DNA from: Isoetes taiwanensis
Lineage: Eukaryota > Streptophyta > Lycopodiopsida > Isoetales > Isoetaceae
Reading direction: 5' to 3'
NCBI GenBank assembly: GCA_021234155.1
Contig: JAJEKV010000127.1
Span: 1 to 64,000 of the forward strand
DNA: 64,000 bases
Below are positions 43,636-54,965 of this stretch, in pieces. Position 1 is the first letter of the stretch. Each line of letters begins with the position of its first letter. Position numbers and translations under genes: made by a program. The notes beneath the pieces are model-generated. The model searched no databases and was not told the DNA's origin. It saw nothing but the letters and a program-made list of their open reading frames with translations.

Positions 43636-44532
43636 CGGAGCCCTTCATGGGCTTTCTGACAATATCCGGGACCTCATGAGGGAGAACACTGGCGTCGGCT
43701 GACGGTATCCTTGCCCTTTTGTAAAGATGGCCTCGCAACCATGGTGTAGTCACGGACCTCGCGAGAAATTGGTGTCGACGGGATTGACGCTTGGCGGGAG
43801 AGAGCGTGGATGCCCTCCGGTGGAAGAGCACCCGTGAGGAGATATCGCCGAAAGTTGTGGAACCAATGTGGCGCTGCCGTGACCGTAAAGAGTTGAGAGT
43901 CGTGAAAGGCGCCCGAGACTCCCGTGGAGGGATCATCCAGATGGATGCGTGAAAGATAATCGGGACAACATGAGATTTGCCCGCCTTTGTGAACAATTTC
44001 AAAGGGTGCAAATTCTTGCGTAAGGAGGACCTAACGAGCAATACGCCCGTGGGCGTGGATTTGTTGATCAAATAAAGGAGTGCTTGGTGGTCAACAAAGA
44101 ATTTGATCCGACCGCCTAAAAGATAGTGACGGAAGCGTTGGACACGTAAAATTAAACCCAAGGCTTCACGCCTGCGGGCGAGTAGTTGCGCCGCCAGATT
44201 GAGTTTTCTCACGGCATATCGGTTGGGTTTGTCAATGTGCGATCATATTCTTGAGAAAGAGAAGCTCAATAGCTTAACGCCGAGACATCTACATGGACAT
44301 GAAAGGGCTTGTCCCATTGAGGAGGAACAAGAACCGGGCCCGAGTAAGCAAAAGCTTCAACTGTTGAAAAAGATCCCGCCGGGAATTCCAAGCCCGTGGA
44401 TTCATCACCCGTGAGTTTATGAATGGGATCCGCAATGGTCGCAAGTCCAGGAATGAAGGTGGAGTAATAATTTACCTTACCCGTGAAAGAGCGTGTCTCC
44501 TTGATATTGGCCGGTGCTTTAGCCTTGAGCAC
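43421..44532 (-). pseudogene. Gypsy RNase H and integrase zinc-binding region
   Basis: At 44532-44266 the RT connection is seen (KAPANIKETRSFTGKVNYYS, then PLWDKPFHVHVD-like RNase H start; the visible phrase is QWDKPFHVHVDVSALSY). From 44212 a shifted frame gives RRREALGLILRVQRFRHYLL and FFVDHQALLYLINKSTPTG, the RNase H core. Near 43.6 kb GGHFHGD...CDACRRVGRPD gives the HHCC zinc-binding N-terminus of integrase. At least two frameshifts separate these pieces. Order and spacing agree with a standard gypsy pol. Confidence 0.85.
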
Positions 44533-44559
44533 ACAACCGATTTTGGCAGATCCGTGGTG

Positions 44560-45120
44560 ATACCCCGCTTATCGACAACGGTCCTAACAAGTAACACCGG
44601 CGACGAAAAGGTGCATTTTCGATCGACTAATGCCTAATGCGGACTCATCGCGATTTCTGAAAGACGAAGTTCCAATTTATCCAAATGGTCGGCCATGGAA
44701 TCAGAGAGGCGAGAGAAGTCATCTTGAAAAATTTGCAAGAAGGGATTTTCCTTCATAAAATCATGAAAACCGAGAGCATTATGCGTTGAAACGTTGATGG
44801 AGAGTTTGATAATCCAAAAGGAACCACCTTGTAGGCAAAAAGTGACTTCACCGGGGTGGTGAAAGTAGTCTTGAGTTGATCAGATTCTTTGATTGAGATC
44901 CGATTGTAGCGAAAAAACCAGCCATGAAGGAGTACATCTCATGTCCAAATGACCTCTTCCGTAACCTCGTCTCGTGAAGGGAAGTGGAAAATGATCACGC
45001 CCGCGGGCCCCGATTTAGTTTCCTGTAGTCCACGCAAACGCCGATCTTTCCATTGTGTTTGAGTGCAATGACAATGGGGCTCACCCATTCGAATGTTTGA
45101 CCTCATAGATCAAACCCGCA
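44560..45120 (-). pseudogene. Gypsy reverse transcriptase palm region
   Basis: The - strand from about 45110 reads EWVSPIVIALKHNGKIGVCV then DYRKLN, and after shifts YNRISIKESDQLKTTF, VVPFGLSNSPSTFQR and, near 44740-44711, LQIFQDDFSRL. The catalytic box is therefore F-x-D-D, the variant used by several plant OTA elements in place of Y-x-D-D, and both Asp are kept. Three or more small frame breaks occur within about 450 bp. Between this and the gag-protease stop (45800-45120) lies the protease-RT linker, largely out of frame. Confidence 0.75.
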
Positions 45121-45800
45121 AAGAAGGAGTTTGTCAATTTCGCCTTGACGCGATCACGGTAATTGGGGTTGAGCCTGCATCGCCGTTGCTATACGGGGAC
45201 TCGCATCGGATTTGGTAGGAATGGTGAGTTCCCCAAGGTTTTGTTGATCCCCGGAAGGTCTCTGTAGCTCGTGCAAAAATGTGTTTGAACTTTTGAAGAG
45301 CGTGACGGCCCCGCTACGATAGGGTGTCGGAAGATTGGCGTAGAATGCGGACATGCCGATTGTTGCCCACGCCCACAATCTCAACTTCGTGAGTCCGAAT
45401 ATGTGGGATAACTTCCGTGTTTTGGACAATATGAGCAGGAGGTTGAAGCATGACAGATGAGTGGCGCTCGCGTGGTGAAAAAGAGAGGTTGCCGATTGTC
45501 ATCGCTGCAGGTTGCTTCATGACAGCGGCGTGTACATCAACAGGATCGTGGGGAAGTTCGCATCCGAAAAGTGATCAACACGTTGGATGCGATTGCAAGG
45601 AGCCGGTAGGGTCAAGCAAGGCAGCCTGACTGGTCCTGATCAAGCGTCATTTCTCCCCAAGGATCAGCATATTCGGGGTAGGATGACAGAGGCAGACTCA
45701 CAGGTGGAGCCTGAACTTGATAGATATTCTGGGCATCCTCAGACTCGGTGTCGGAGAGAGAGGGTTCAGCATGATCAACCGAAATGATCTTACCGGTTTC

Positions 45801-48278
45801 CTAGTCCATAGTGGCATTGAGATGACCATCTGTGATGACTAACTGATCCGTGGCCCAATAATGGATACTCTTGGCCTGGCGGAGAAAAGGTCTGCCGACC
45901 AACATTTCATAATCACCAGGATCCTCTCCCGCCTTCCAAACACCAAATTCTAAGGGGAATCGAAGATCACCAATGTTGATGTGAAGAAGAGGTGTGACGC
46001 CTTGAGGTCTCGTGATATGGCCATTAGCCAATTTGATGTCATAGGGGGCACGATAGAGTTGTTTGATGCCCATTTGTTTGCGGAGTTTATCCGTGATGAG
46101 ATTGACAGCGCTACCTCCGTCAATTTGAACATGATTGACTTGTTGATTAATTCCCACCGTGGCATGGACCGTGGGTGTAGAGGTAGCAACAGCCCCAACC
46201 AAAACGGTCGGGAGTGGTAACTGGTCCTTGAGAGCAGGACAGAGTTTCAAAATTGTGGCCAAACTTAAGGGAATTTTGATTTTTGCCTGCTCCTCTTGGA
46301 GTTCCAGAGGCACATGAGAAAAAGGATCTGCTGGATCCACGGGTGCTGGAGTGCGTGGTAATGAAGCAGCAACTTCTTTGAGTAAGTCGACCTCTGCAGC
46401 AATATTCGGATATGTCTGAGAGCGTGGAGGTTGAGATGTGGAAGGTGCATCTTGTCTTTGCTGAGCTCTGGTGGTGGCATGAACATTAGTCAACGTGCGG
46501 CCTTCAGCAGCTTGCATTAGGTTCAGAATGCTTTGGCGTACTTTTGGCATGACATGAGGCATGAGTTTTTCCAAGTCAGGTGCAAAGCGAACCTTTTTGT
46601 CCTCTTCATGAGGGATTGTGTCGACTGCAAAGGCAGGTTGCGTGCCCTGAGGAATAATGGTTAAGGGACGTGACGCCCTGGTCTGGCGTGAAACCAAACC
46701 AACCCAATTTGACGGCTGGACTGGAGGATTAAGAGCCTGAAATTTTTTTTCCCGTGCTTGTTGATCCATCTGAGGTTGATTGGCAGGAGCTGGTTGATAG
46801 CGTGATTGCTGAGGCGCGCGAGGTGGCTTCCGAAGAACGGGACGCGGGCCTTGTTTGCCAATCCAAAGTTGGTAAGCCGTGAGGCGGACCGAGGTGGTCT
46901 GATTGGTGCCAGGAAGCTGCACCTGAACTTGTGGAAGTTGAGGACATGCCGTGGTGGTATGACCCCATTCGTGACGGTGATAACACTGAGCTTTAGAAGG
47001 ATCAAAAGGGGGGCGTGTGTTGGGTCCCCGTTGTTGCTCCGGTTGCTGATAGAGTTGATTGGTTTGAGCCTGCAGTGGTTGCGGCTGATATTGCGATTGT
47101 TGCTGAGTTGTTGTTTGCACTTGATAAACCAGCTTGTTGCGGAAAGGTGTAGGATGAGTGCGAGTGCACTCTTCCGTGGCATGATTGCACATGTTGCATC
47201 TTTTACAATGAGGCGGGCCATTGGTGGAATTGCACTCATTTGCCAAGTGGCCTTGATGTTTGCAGATATGGCACCAGATCTGACTGCGCTGCGGATTGGC
47301 GTGTTGAGGTTGGACAGCAGTCTGTGGAACCATGACTGGTGGTATGAAAGGGAGCTCCTGAAGAGCCACGCCACGGGAGGAAACATTGACGGAGTGATTG
47401 ACAAGGTCGATAGCCTGCTCCAAAGTCTTCGGGCGCAGGTATTCAGTCATGAGTCGGATAGCTGGAGGAAGTCCTTGAAGAAACCAGACCAAGATCTGGC
47501 TCTGTGTCGGGTACTCCTTGAGTTTGCTGAGCAGGATGTGAAGTCGATCTGCAAAATCCCTGGCGGACTCCATGGGCTCTTGTTGAAGGTCATTGAATTG
47601 CTTGAGATGAAGTTGATCATCATCCGTGGTTCCATAGTGAGAAAGAAAAGCAGTTTTCATGTCTGACCAATCTTGTTTCCAGTGGCTTTTGTTGGACATA
47701 AGCCATTGATGAGGAGAGCCACGTAGTGTGGTGGAAAAGATATGGAATTTCAGTTGAGGTTGTGCATGACCATTTAGGACAGCCAGAGCCTCAAATTCTT
47801 CCATGTGGGCCTGAGCACTTTGGTCTAATGGTTTGCCTTTCGTGTTGCCAAAGGTTGGATAAGTCAACTTAAGGGTCTGAAAGGTAGAGGTGAAAGTGCT
47901 TGGCTGGACAGGAACTGGATAGGGATTATATTGAGGTGGAGTTGGAGGTGGCATGGTGCCTGAAAGACCCTGATGAAGGGGTGACTGAGGGGGAGGTACT
48001 GGAGGTGCTTGATCATTGGTTTTGAGGTCGGTAAGGTTGTAAACAGGAAGAGCGGTGGAAAATGTAGGGAAGGGAAAGTCCTGGGGAGGAGCAAAAGAGA
48101 CATGTGGATATCCCTGTCCGCCCGGAGGAGATGATGGTTGTGAAGGCAGAGGCGTATGGCCAGAAGAATGATGGATGTAGGCATGTTCGGGGGTATGAAA
48201 GTAAGGTTGAGAAGGTTGAGCCCGATAGGGGGCCCCGATAGTGATGAGGTGATCGAGGTCGTGGAGCAATGTCTGCAC
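45801..48278 (-). CDS. Gag-protease polyprotein of the gypsy element
   Basis: An 825-codon open frame. Residues 1-130 are Pro/Gln-rich; about 130-300 is a retrotransposon gag domain (PHQWLMSNKSHWKQDWSDMK, then LVWFLQGLPPAIRLMTEYLR). Two CCHC knuckles are at 336-349 and 358-371; a third motif at 432-445 has Arg in place of its second Cys. The protease active site is QIDGGSAVNLI at 718-728 (DGGS in place of DSG, common in plant elements), with the GDYEMLVGRPFL loop at 788-799. The frame begins at a GTG. A better start is the AUG at 48385 in another frame (MYGSAYDIEGG), so one frameshift near 48.28 kb probably separates the true N-terminus. Stop at 45801. Confidence 0.85.
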   Translation of the reverse strand: MQTLLHDLDHLITIGAPYRAQPSQPYFHTPEHAYIHHSSGHTPLPSQPSSPPGGQGYPHVSFAPPQDFPFPTFSTALPVYNLTDLKTNDQAPPVPPPQSPLHQGLSGTMPPPTPPQYNPYPVPVQPSTFTSTFQTLKLTYPTFGNTKGKPLDQSAQAHMEEFEALAVLNGHAQPQLKFHIFSTTLRGSPHQWLMSNKSHWKQDWSDMKTAFLSHYGTTDDDQLHLKQFNDLQQEPMESARDFADRLHILLSKLKEYPTQSQILVWFLQGLPPAIRLMTEYLRPKTLEQAIDLVNHSVNVSSRGVALQELPFIPPVMVPQTAVQPQHANPQRSQIWCHICKHQGHLANECNSTNGPPHCKRCNMCNHATEECTRTHPTPFRNKLVYQVQTTTQQQSQYQPQPLQAQTNQLYQQPEQQRGPNTRPPFDPSKAQCYHRHEWGHTTTACPQLPQVQVQLPGTNQTTSVRLTAYQLWIGKQGPRPVLRKPPRAPQQSRYQPAPANQPQMDQQAREKKFQALNPPVQPSNWVGLVSRQTRASRPLTIIPQGTQPAFAVDTIPHEEDKKVRFAPDLEKLMPHVMPKVRQSILNLMQAAEGRTLTNVHATTRAQQRQDAPSTSQPPRSQTYPNIAAEVDLLKEVAASLPRTPAPVDPADPFSHVPLELQEEQAKIKIPLSLATILKLCPALKDQLPLPTVLVGAVATSTPTVHATVGINQQVNHVQIDGGSAVNLITDKLRKQMGIKQLYRAPYDIKLANGHITRPQGVTPLLHINIGDLRFPLEFGVWKAGEDPGDYEMLVGRPFLRQAKSIHYWATDQLVITDGHLNATMD

Positions 48279-48385
48279 ACTTGAGGCGGGGAACTGGGAC
48301 GAGACAGGACACGAGGGGTGGGTGGCACCGACTGAGCCCTAGACCGAATGTGGCCTCCCTCAATGTCATAAGCAGATCCATACAT
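48279..48385 (-). pseudogene. Likely true N-terminus of gag, out of frame
   Basis: AUG at 48385 opens MYGSAYDIEGGHIRSRAQ with a Pro/Ser-rich continuation (SVPPTPRVLSRPSSPPQV) that resembles the start of the adjoining Pro-rich gag frame but is shifted by one base relative to it. The in-frame extension of the main ORF upstream meets a TAG near 48.33 kb without an AUG, supporting a frameshift or a sequence error here. Confidence 0.5.
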
Positions 48386-48489
48386 ATTGCGAACAGCTTC
48401 CCTTCGATGATGGCGCCAAAGCGCAGACGCCGCCCTGGGGAAAGGAGTTCTTCGGGCGTGAAGTTTCGCGCGACATGGCGCATGTAAGA

Positions 48490-48526
48490 AAGGAAAATCG
48501 AATCGCAGACCGGCAGCGGGCGATAG
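48490..48526 (-). other. Weak primer-binding-site region
   Basis: On the element strand the bases after the 5' LTR are CTATCGCCCGCTGCCGGTC. Plant gypsy elements often have a tRNA-complementary site starting TGGCGCC here; the match is only partial, so the primer tRNA is uncertain. Confidence 0.35.
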
Positions 48527-49114
48527 TGTTTGGGGTCCGGTTCGGGAACGCCGCAAAGATGACCCCGCGGAGGACCCTTGGATCTAACAGGAGAATCCGG
48601 GGACTATGTCACGCGGGATTTGCAAGAAAACAAAGGAAAGGGAAAAGAAAACAAAGAACAATGAGACAACAATGATAAGCTTCCTTGATATCAATGATGA
48701 TGATACATGAGCTCTCGCAACCGAGAGAAAACTGAAGTGAGACAAGACTCAAAACTCATCTGAAAACTCATGTGCTAGCTCTACTCATATATATAGTACA
48801 ATGGCCTTTGGCCCAATATAGACACTCTGACTGATTTCGGTGCCGACTCCTGGAAGGAGGCCTGATTTGCAGGAATGCTGGCGGTGCCTCTTGAAAAGCC
48901 TGAAATCACGCTGACGCTGACGCGGGCGGTGACGGGCCGTCACTTGTTTGAGCGCCGCCTCTTGTTGACGCCAGGCGTGGTCTTAGTCTGCGTGGTCTGC
49001 TTGGTCTTCTGCTGAGCCTTTGACGACTGACCCGCGCCTGATTGTGGATCCTTGGACTTGACTTGGTCCGTCGTATGCATGAATAGTCCTGTACCAGGAG
49101 GCACAGGACTAACA
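48527..49114 (-). repeat. 5' LTR of the gypsy element
   Basis: 588 bp, TGTTTGGGGTC...AGGACTAACA on the + strand, followed by the ATTAT duplication. Partner of the LTR at 38010-38604. Confidence 0.93.
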
Positions 49115-49119
49115 ATTAT

Positions 49120-49588
49120 ATACAAAATGCATAGTATATATCTCTAGAGTTGTTTCCATAAATGCATTACATATGGTTGGAAAGAAAGATTTGATTCTTT
49201 ACCTTGCATTTTAACTTAACAATGCTTTTGCATTGCATCATTCAATGCATACCAACATGTTTAGAGTTTATGTAAGACTTGATGGGTTCTTGGATTAACT
49301 AGGGGCCTAAGTCTGGTGTGAGAAGATGGAATGAAAAAGCAAATTTTTCTAAGTGCTAACACATAGTTGTATCACTTTCACAACTCTCTTGTGCTCAGTT
49401 TGAGCCATTTTCATCAAACTTTACAGATAACAACACATGCACTCTTTTCCTTTTATCCACTATAACTTCTGTAGTCTTTTTTATGACCGTAGATCTCAAA
49501 TACCATGGGAGATGGGATGGTATGGGGAGATGCCTCTAGACATGGAGGTTGGGTATGTGTTCGACACCTTCTAGGGGGTTCTGATATG
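49120..49588. other. Flanking DNA, no gene recognised
   Basis: AT-rich; continuous with the pre-insertion site on the other side of the gypsy element. No supported ORF. Confidence 0.5.
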
Positions 49589-50060
49589 GAGCAAGCACTG
49601 GGGAGTGGTCCACGTTGAATGGGTTGGCAAAATATGGCAAATACTATCTTATGCAATTGCCTAGTACTATAAAGGCAATGGATAATATTGTAAGGGCACC
49701 TCTACCACGCACAAAGAGAGACACTAATTTGAATAAGGTATATATCAACCATTAGAGGGGATGGAGGATATAGTTCCAAAGGTAGGAACTCGGAACATTG
49801 ATATAATGTGATGGGGTTTAGAAAATATAAAGGAAGGAAGGAAGGAAGGAAGGTTCTTTTATCGTCCGCGGAGGCCAATCGGCCTATGGGACCCAAATTA
49901 CACGGGTGCAGAACGCCCATTGCTACCCGAATTAAAAAACCCCCCCTTAGGAGGGAAAAACCGTCGCAGCAACAAGCCTGTTGGCAGCTTACAAATTTAC
50001 ATATACACATGAATTCCCGGCACATGAGTATCAACTATCATTAAGGGGGCCAATGCCTAT
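49589..50060. repeat. Repeat X, copy 1 (carries a LINE fragment)
   Basis: GATATGGAGCAA, GGGGAGTGGTCCA, TGCAATTGCCTAGTA, GCAATGGATAATATT and GGGCACCTCTAC, then GCACAAAGAGAGACAC and TATCAACTATCATTAAGGG, all recur in order at 57270-57405 and 61383-61520. Copy 1 is interrupted by the LINE piece at 49832-50026. Confidence 0.8.
49832..50026 (-). mobile_element. LINE 3' fragment with (TTCC)n tail
   Basis: On the - strand it ends GGCCTCCGCGGACGATAAAA then (TTCC)n. The same ending occurs at 63049-63245 beside a LINE ORF. The interrupted repeat X has an uninterrupted counterpart at about 61470-61490, which marks the insertion point. No ORF is retained, so it is strongly 5'-truncated. Confidence 0.75.
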
Positions 50061-52104
50061 TTCAAAGGGGCACATATCTATCTATCTTCTATCTATCTAT
50101 TGTTTAAATTTGGTTTTTCCGGCACCCCAAAAACTTTTTAGATTTTTCCCTTAACTTGATTTCCTATGGTTTGGGGTTTTTTGGTTGCCGGAAGTTTTTC
50201 AAGTGAACAAAAAATGAGATGAAGGAAAAAAAAAAGAGACTGGACTAAAAATTAGGGGTTCACGTGGGAGGAGACGGTTCGATCTCCTTCATGTGTCGGG
50301 AGATCGATAGGGATGCTGGCAGGGCACATGCAGATTCTGGAGCTATAAGAAGATCTTCGATTATTCCTGGTACGAGCTTTTTCTGATCTATGGCATGCAC
50401 CGCAACTCAATAGGTTTTCGGTGAAATCTTATGTCGGATGTGCGGGTTGCATCTGAGAGGACGCAGTTGAGAACATGACAAAAATGTCCTGCGTGTTTGA
50501 GCCTATGAACAGAGTTGGATAAAAAGATTTACCAGCATATAACGAGCGCCGGACTCAATGTTGCCTGCAATTTGGACTGCCGGAGGGAGAGCTATGGCAG
50601 AGGGGGTGAGCTGACAGCCATCGAGTACTTGGGTATTGCCGTAATAATCATGCATGTCTATGCTGGGAGCAAACATTCTGGTATGACTGTTTACACAATC
50701 AGATGCACGATTTAGAGGCATACAGTTGTTAAATGTCAGAACCAGGTTCATTATAATTTGTTTTTTTTGCACTTTTGATTATCTCTTTAAATTTCTTCTG
50801 TATTTTCATCTGCAGTCACTGATTCATCTCCTGCTGATCCAGGAAGAGTGGTATGGCTGTTATCTCTGGTGTTAGATGTTTTGAAATGCTTAATAGCTCT
50901 GGTATTGATAGCTCTGCTGTTGAAAGTTAATTGCCAAGTAACGAAATGGCTTCCAACCATGCTGCAGGATGTTCTTTGCCAATTAACGAAACAGCTGGTG
51001 GCCCTGTTTTTCAAGTAACTCTGCTATTCCATGTTCTTTGCCAGGTATAGATAGGTTTGTTCCTATTCGTCGCATGAGCCTGTACATGCTTGCTTAGAGG
51101 AGTAAGTGTAGGGTAACAAGAAGCATGAGTCATAACTAACTAGGAAAGTTCTGCTCTGCCTATTGCATGCCAGGCAATCGGACTATTTTTTGAGAAATAG
51201 GAGCATAGATAATTCATGCAAAGGGCTCAATGCTAATTAATTCGTTAACCATTGAATGGGTTGCCATCAGGCAGTATTATGAGATCATATTAGTTTGGCA
51301 ATGTCTATTACCCTTATGACTGAATTTATAGCCAGTTCCATGCTTCAGAATTCTGTGCAAAAGGTGTGGGCAAAAGGTGTCATATAATATGACTCCAGTT
51401 TGTAGCATGACTCCAGTTTGTCCCAGTTGTATGTGGGCTACAAGGGTTTAGAAAAAGTCATCAAGATAACCTTAGCAACTTCATTAGGGACCAGCACATT
51501 TGCCAACTCCATAAGACTTGGTTGTCTTACCATTAAGGCTGGGTATCTTACAATCCATGTCCTTAAATTTTGTAGCAGTTGTGTGAGCAGTACAAGGAGT
51601 TAGTTTGGAGATGGCAAGTCAGTGGGCACAGTAACTTGGAGTCCTGCACAGTCCAACAACAGAATGGTCGGATATATGGCAGCGTATTCAAGATTCAAAT
51701 AGTTCGCTTCACACCAACATCCTTCAAGGTTGTTGGCTAATTGTCTTCTTATTAAATGCTTATATTTCTTCTAGCAGATCCTGTGAGCTTTTTCATAAGA
51801 TCCGTGTGTCCCTTGGCTCTGGCTGCAACTATTGAAGCAAGAACAACTGCTTCAATATATCTGGCTCAATATTTGAGCTGTTGGTGGTGCTAATTTCAAG
51901 AAGACATACATGGCTGCAGACGCTCTTCTACACTGCAGGCATCATTGTTCAGATAGAACATGGTAAGCTACTTTGCATGCCACTATGATTTCTTAGATGA
52001 TTTCTTAGATGATCTGTAGTAGTTAGTTGTAGATTGTAGTAATTGCATGAGTTGCTATATCCTAGGCATCAATTCATATGCAAGCTTAGATTTATGCAAG
52101 GTTG

Positions 52105-52168
52105 GTGTAGAGGAAGGAAACTTCACAATGTAGAGGGAGGAAGGAAACTTCACAATGTAGAGGGAGTT
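52105..52168. repeat. ~30-bp tandem duplication
   Basis: GAGGAAGGAAACTTCACAAT followed by GTAGAGG occurs twice in tandem. Confidence 0.85.
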
Positions 52169-54142
52169 AACTTTATGTTGTGGAGCTATAATTGACATTT
52201 GGCAAATAGTTCTATTTAACTATTTGCCATTTCTTTTCATGCAAGTGCCAAAGAATTAGAACTACTCATTCCTAATATTTTTAGTTAGTATAGAATATTA
52301 CAAGCGCTACTCTATGCTATCTTGCCATTCTTATGCTCCCTTTCCACCAATGACACGAAGAAAAATTAAATAATGGCTATCGTGGTGTACTTTATTGTTT
52401 GTTGAGTAGAAATCTCATATTGGTGCTTTCTAATCTGTTGCTTTGCATTGTTAGAGGTTTAATTTATAGAGAACATAAAACGAGCAATTTGTTTGTCTGA
52501 TTCCAGGAATTTGATTCACAGAGTTGTAAATAACAGTTGGATCTGTTCTTTTTTTGGCTTAGGTATCCGACCTCTGTTTTGACGCTATAACTATTTTTGT
52601 TGTAAGGTGCATGTAGAAAACACGTTCGTATATTTTGCAAACGCATTTGAAAATGCATTTAGGTTAGGTTGCATCATTGCTGGCCAGCTTATTCATTTCT
52701 ATATAGTCATTTAAAATCTTTTTATAGTCATTTCCATGTTCTCAAAATTTTACAGGATCTCTAGGGACCAGCCATTGGGCACGCAAAAGGTAAACATTAG
52801 TGCCATTTTCATTCCTGTCACGTATGCACAGTGCAATTTCTTTCTTTATAAAGCATGCAAGTATCTTTTTTTTTCTATTAGCTTATGTTGCTGGATATAT
52901 AGATTGCAAAGGTTCATCCTTTGTTACATTACGAAAGTCAGTTTGAAAAACTGTTTGTTGTGAATCTTTGAAAGGGTGAAAGGGTCTAGCAACATGTTAA
53001 CCAACTATTTAATTGGTTACATCTGTCTGCGCTTATAGAGGACATGATTATTTGCATGCATGGAGGAATTGGAAGGTTTGCATGGAGGAATTTAACGCTA
53101 TGTAGAATGTTTATTATTGCTACATGTTTCTAACTTCAAGTACATATGCATGTTTGTAGAATGTTTGATTTATTGGGTTTTTCCTGATCTGTATTTCTGT
53201 ATTTGGCTGCAGGATCATTTTATGGAGACCTTCATTCAAGCGGATGACAGTTTTTTTGTTTGATCATTTCAAAAGATCTTATTTTTCTATTACAATCAAA
53301 AGGGCTCATTTTGATGAGTAATCTTATACCTTGAAGCAGGGGGCTTCTTCTGTTAACTGTCACTTTTTTGTAGCTTATATTTTTCCCATGAACTGCCACT
53401 TTTCTGCATTTGCTTGACATCATAACTGTGTTCGACTCTGTTAGCACTTAACTGTGTTTGAAGTAGCAGGCAAAAAGGTTCATTTGTTAATTGTACATTA
53501 TAATATGGAATGATGCTGAGGAAATATTCAACAAATCAGTAAAGCCCAATGCATGACATTGGAAAGTCCGCAGCAGGTATTTACAAGTTTGCATTTTTGT
53601 TTGTTTAGGGATCATGGGTGTTAAGAGATTGCCGATGTAATTGTTCTTTAAAGAGCAAGGAAATTCTCCATGCTATGCCATATACTTTTTTGTTGTGCTT
53701 ATAATTTCAGGAAAAAAAAGGAACATTAAGTGCAAGATTGAAATATAACATGCACAAAAATGCGATTTTGATGTAAACATTTATGTGCGTTGAATTAAAG
53801 AAAGCAAAATGCAAAAGCATAGCTGAAATAAACGAATAAACAAAGGAATGCATGTCCTGTTAGCAAGTAGAGAAAGAAACTTTCTTAAACGAATGAACCA
53901 AGGGGACCACCACACCCCATAGTTAGCATATATTTCTAATTGTAGTAAGAAGATAAGTTGGAGACATGCCCATTCTAATTCGCTTGAAACCTTTTCTTCT
54001 TTACGTGCAACATAATGGCATTGCAATTCAAACTAAACATGCGCTGCCAACTCCAATAATATATAGGAATTTTGGCAGCTCATTCTAAGGCCCGAATGGG
54101 GTTGATCCCGAGTGGGTCTGAAATTGCAAGTGGGTCCAGAAA

Positions 54143-54230
54143 AGCATAATTGCATTGTAAATTACGCGGTTGTAGGAGCCATTTATAGCATAATTGCATT
54201 GTAAATTACGCGGTTGTAGGAGCCATTTAT
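54143..54230. repeat. 44-bp perfect tandem duplication
   Basis: The 44-bp unit starting AGCATAATTGCATTGTAAAT occurs at 54143 and 54187 with no differences seen, so it is recent. Confidence 0.9.
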
Positions 54231-54744
54231 AGCTCTTTGTTAAGAACATGAATTGTGCAGGGATATGATACTTGGAAATAGATGCTTTGTTCAATTACAA
54301 GGGTTTCTTTACAATTTAACACCAGTAAGCACTGCAACATACGACATACAAGAGAGAAGGAAATACATTGATTTTTTAGATTGCCCCAATCAATTGATCT
54401 TATAAGACCAGTAGAATGCTTGAATAAAGAAAAAACAATTATACTATAACTTTGTATATTTATATAATAATGAGAAACAAGTTAACTTTCTAAAATAATT
54501 GGGTCAATATATACTCTTATATTTTACAAATTCGTTCTTGCATATGTTAAGTCTGGTCCTCTCGCTTTCTTTTAGACATGGACTCTCTTTTAGAAACTGT
54601 TATGTTTTATGCATTGAACCTTTCACTTACAACAATGGCAACTATAGGCAAATATGGTCTTCTCACAAATCTTGAATAATTATATGAGATGCATCTCAAT
54701 AAAGCTTTCTCATGACAATTCTATGCATGCTTCCACGAACGTCC

Positions 54745-54965
54745 TTCAACAACCTTTTATTATGCAACCTTTTTGCAAGCACTCTTCTATAATGCAGCTT
54801 TATTGCAAACATTACATAAAGAATGCTTACAATAGTAGCATCTTCAACCTATGTGGACACAACCCTTCTATAGTGCAATCTATTTGCAAGCACCCTTGCA
54901 AACGTTACATAAAGAATGCCCATCAAGCAACAATATTACATCTCCAACCTACGTGGACATATGTA
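54745..54965. repeat. ~93-bp imperfect tandem repeat
   Basis: GCAAACATTACATAAAGAAT at 54805 recurs as GCAAACGTTACATAAAGAAT at 54898, each with CAACCTA(T/C)GTGGACA about 40-50 bp later. Confidence 0.7.

Larger units (their letters stand above)
38005..49119 (-). mobile_element. Full-length Ty3/gypsy element (non-chromovirus), 11.1 kb
   Basis: ATTAT at 38005-38009 and at 49115-49119 is a perfect 5-bp target duplication. Inside are LTRs at both ends with TG...CA termini, a polypurine tract beside the left LTR, gag-protease at 48.4-45.8 kb and RT-RNase H-integrase at 45.1-42.4 kb, all on the - strand. The 3.8 kb between integrase and the 3' LTR carries an extra sense-strand ORF region. The integrase tail has the non-chromovirus form (GTPLPTLVNG) with no chromodomain, suggesting the OTA (Tat/Athila-like) branch. 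LTRs are very similar, so insertion seems recent. Confidence 0.93.

Noticed and set aside
46806-47666. A 286-codon + strand ORF opposite gag
   Set aside because: It is the shadow of the gag frame on the other strand and lacks motifs, while the - strand has clear zinc knuckles and a gag domain.
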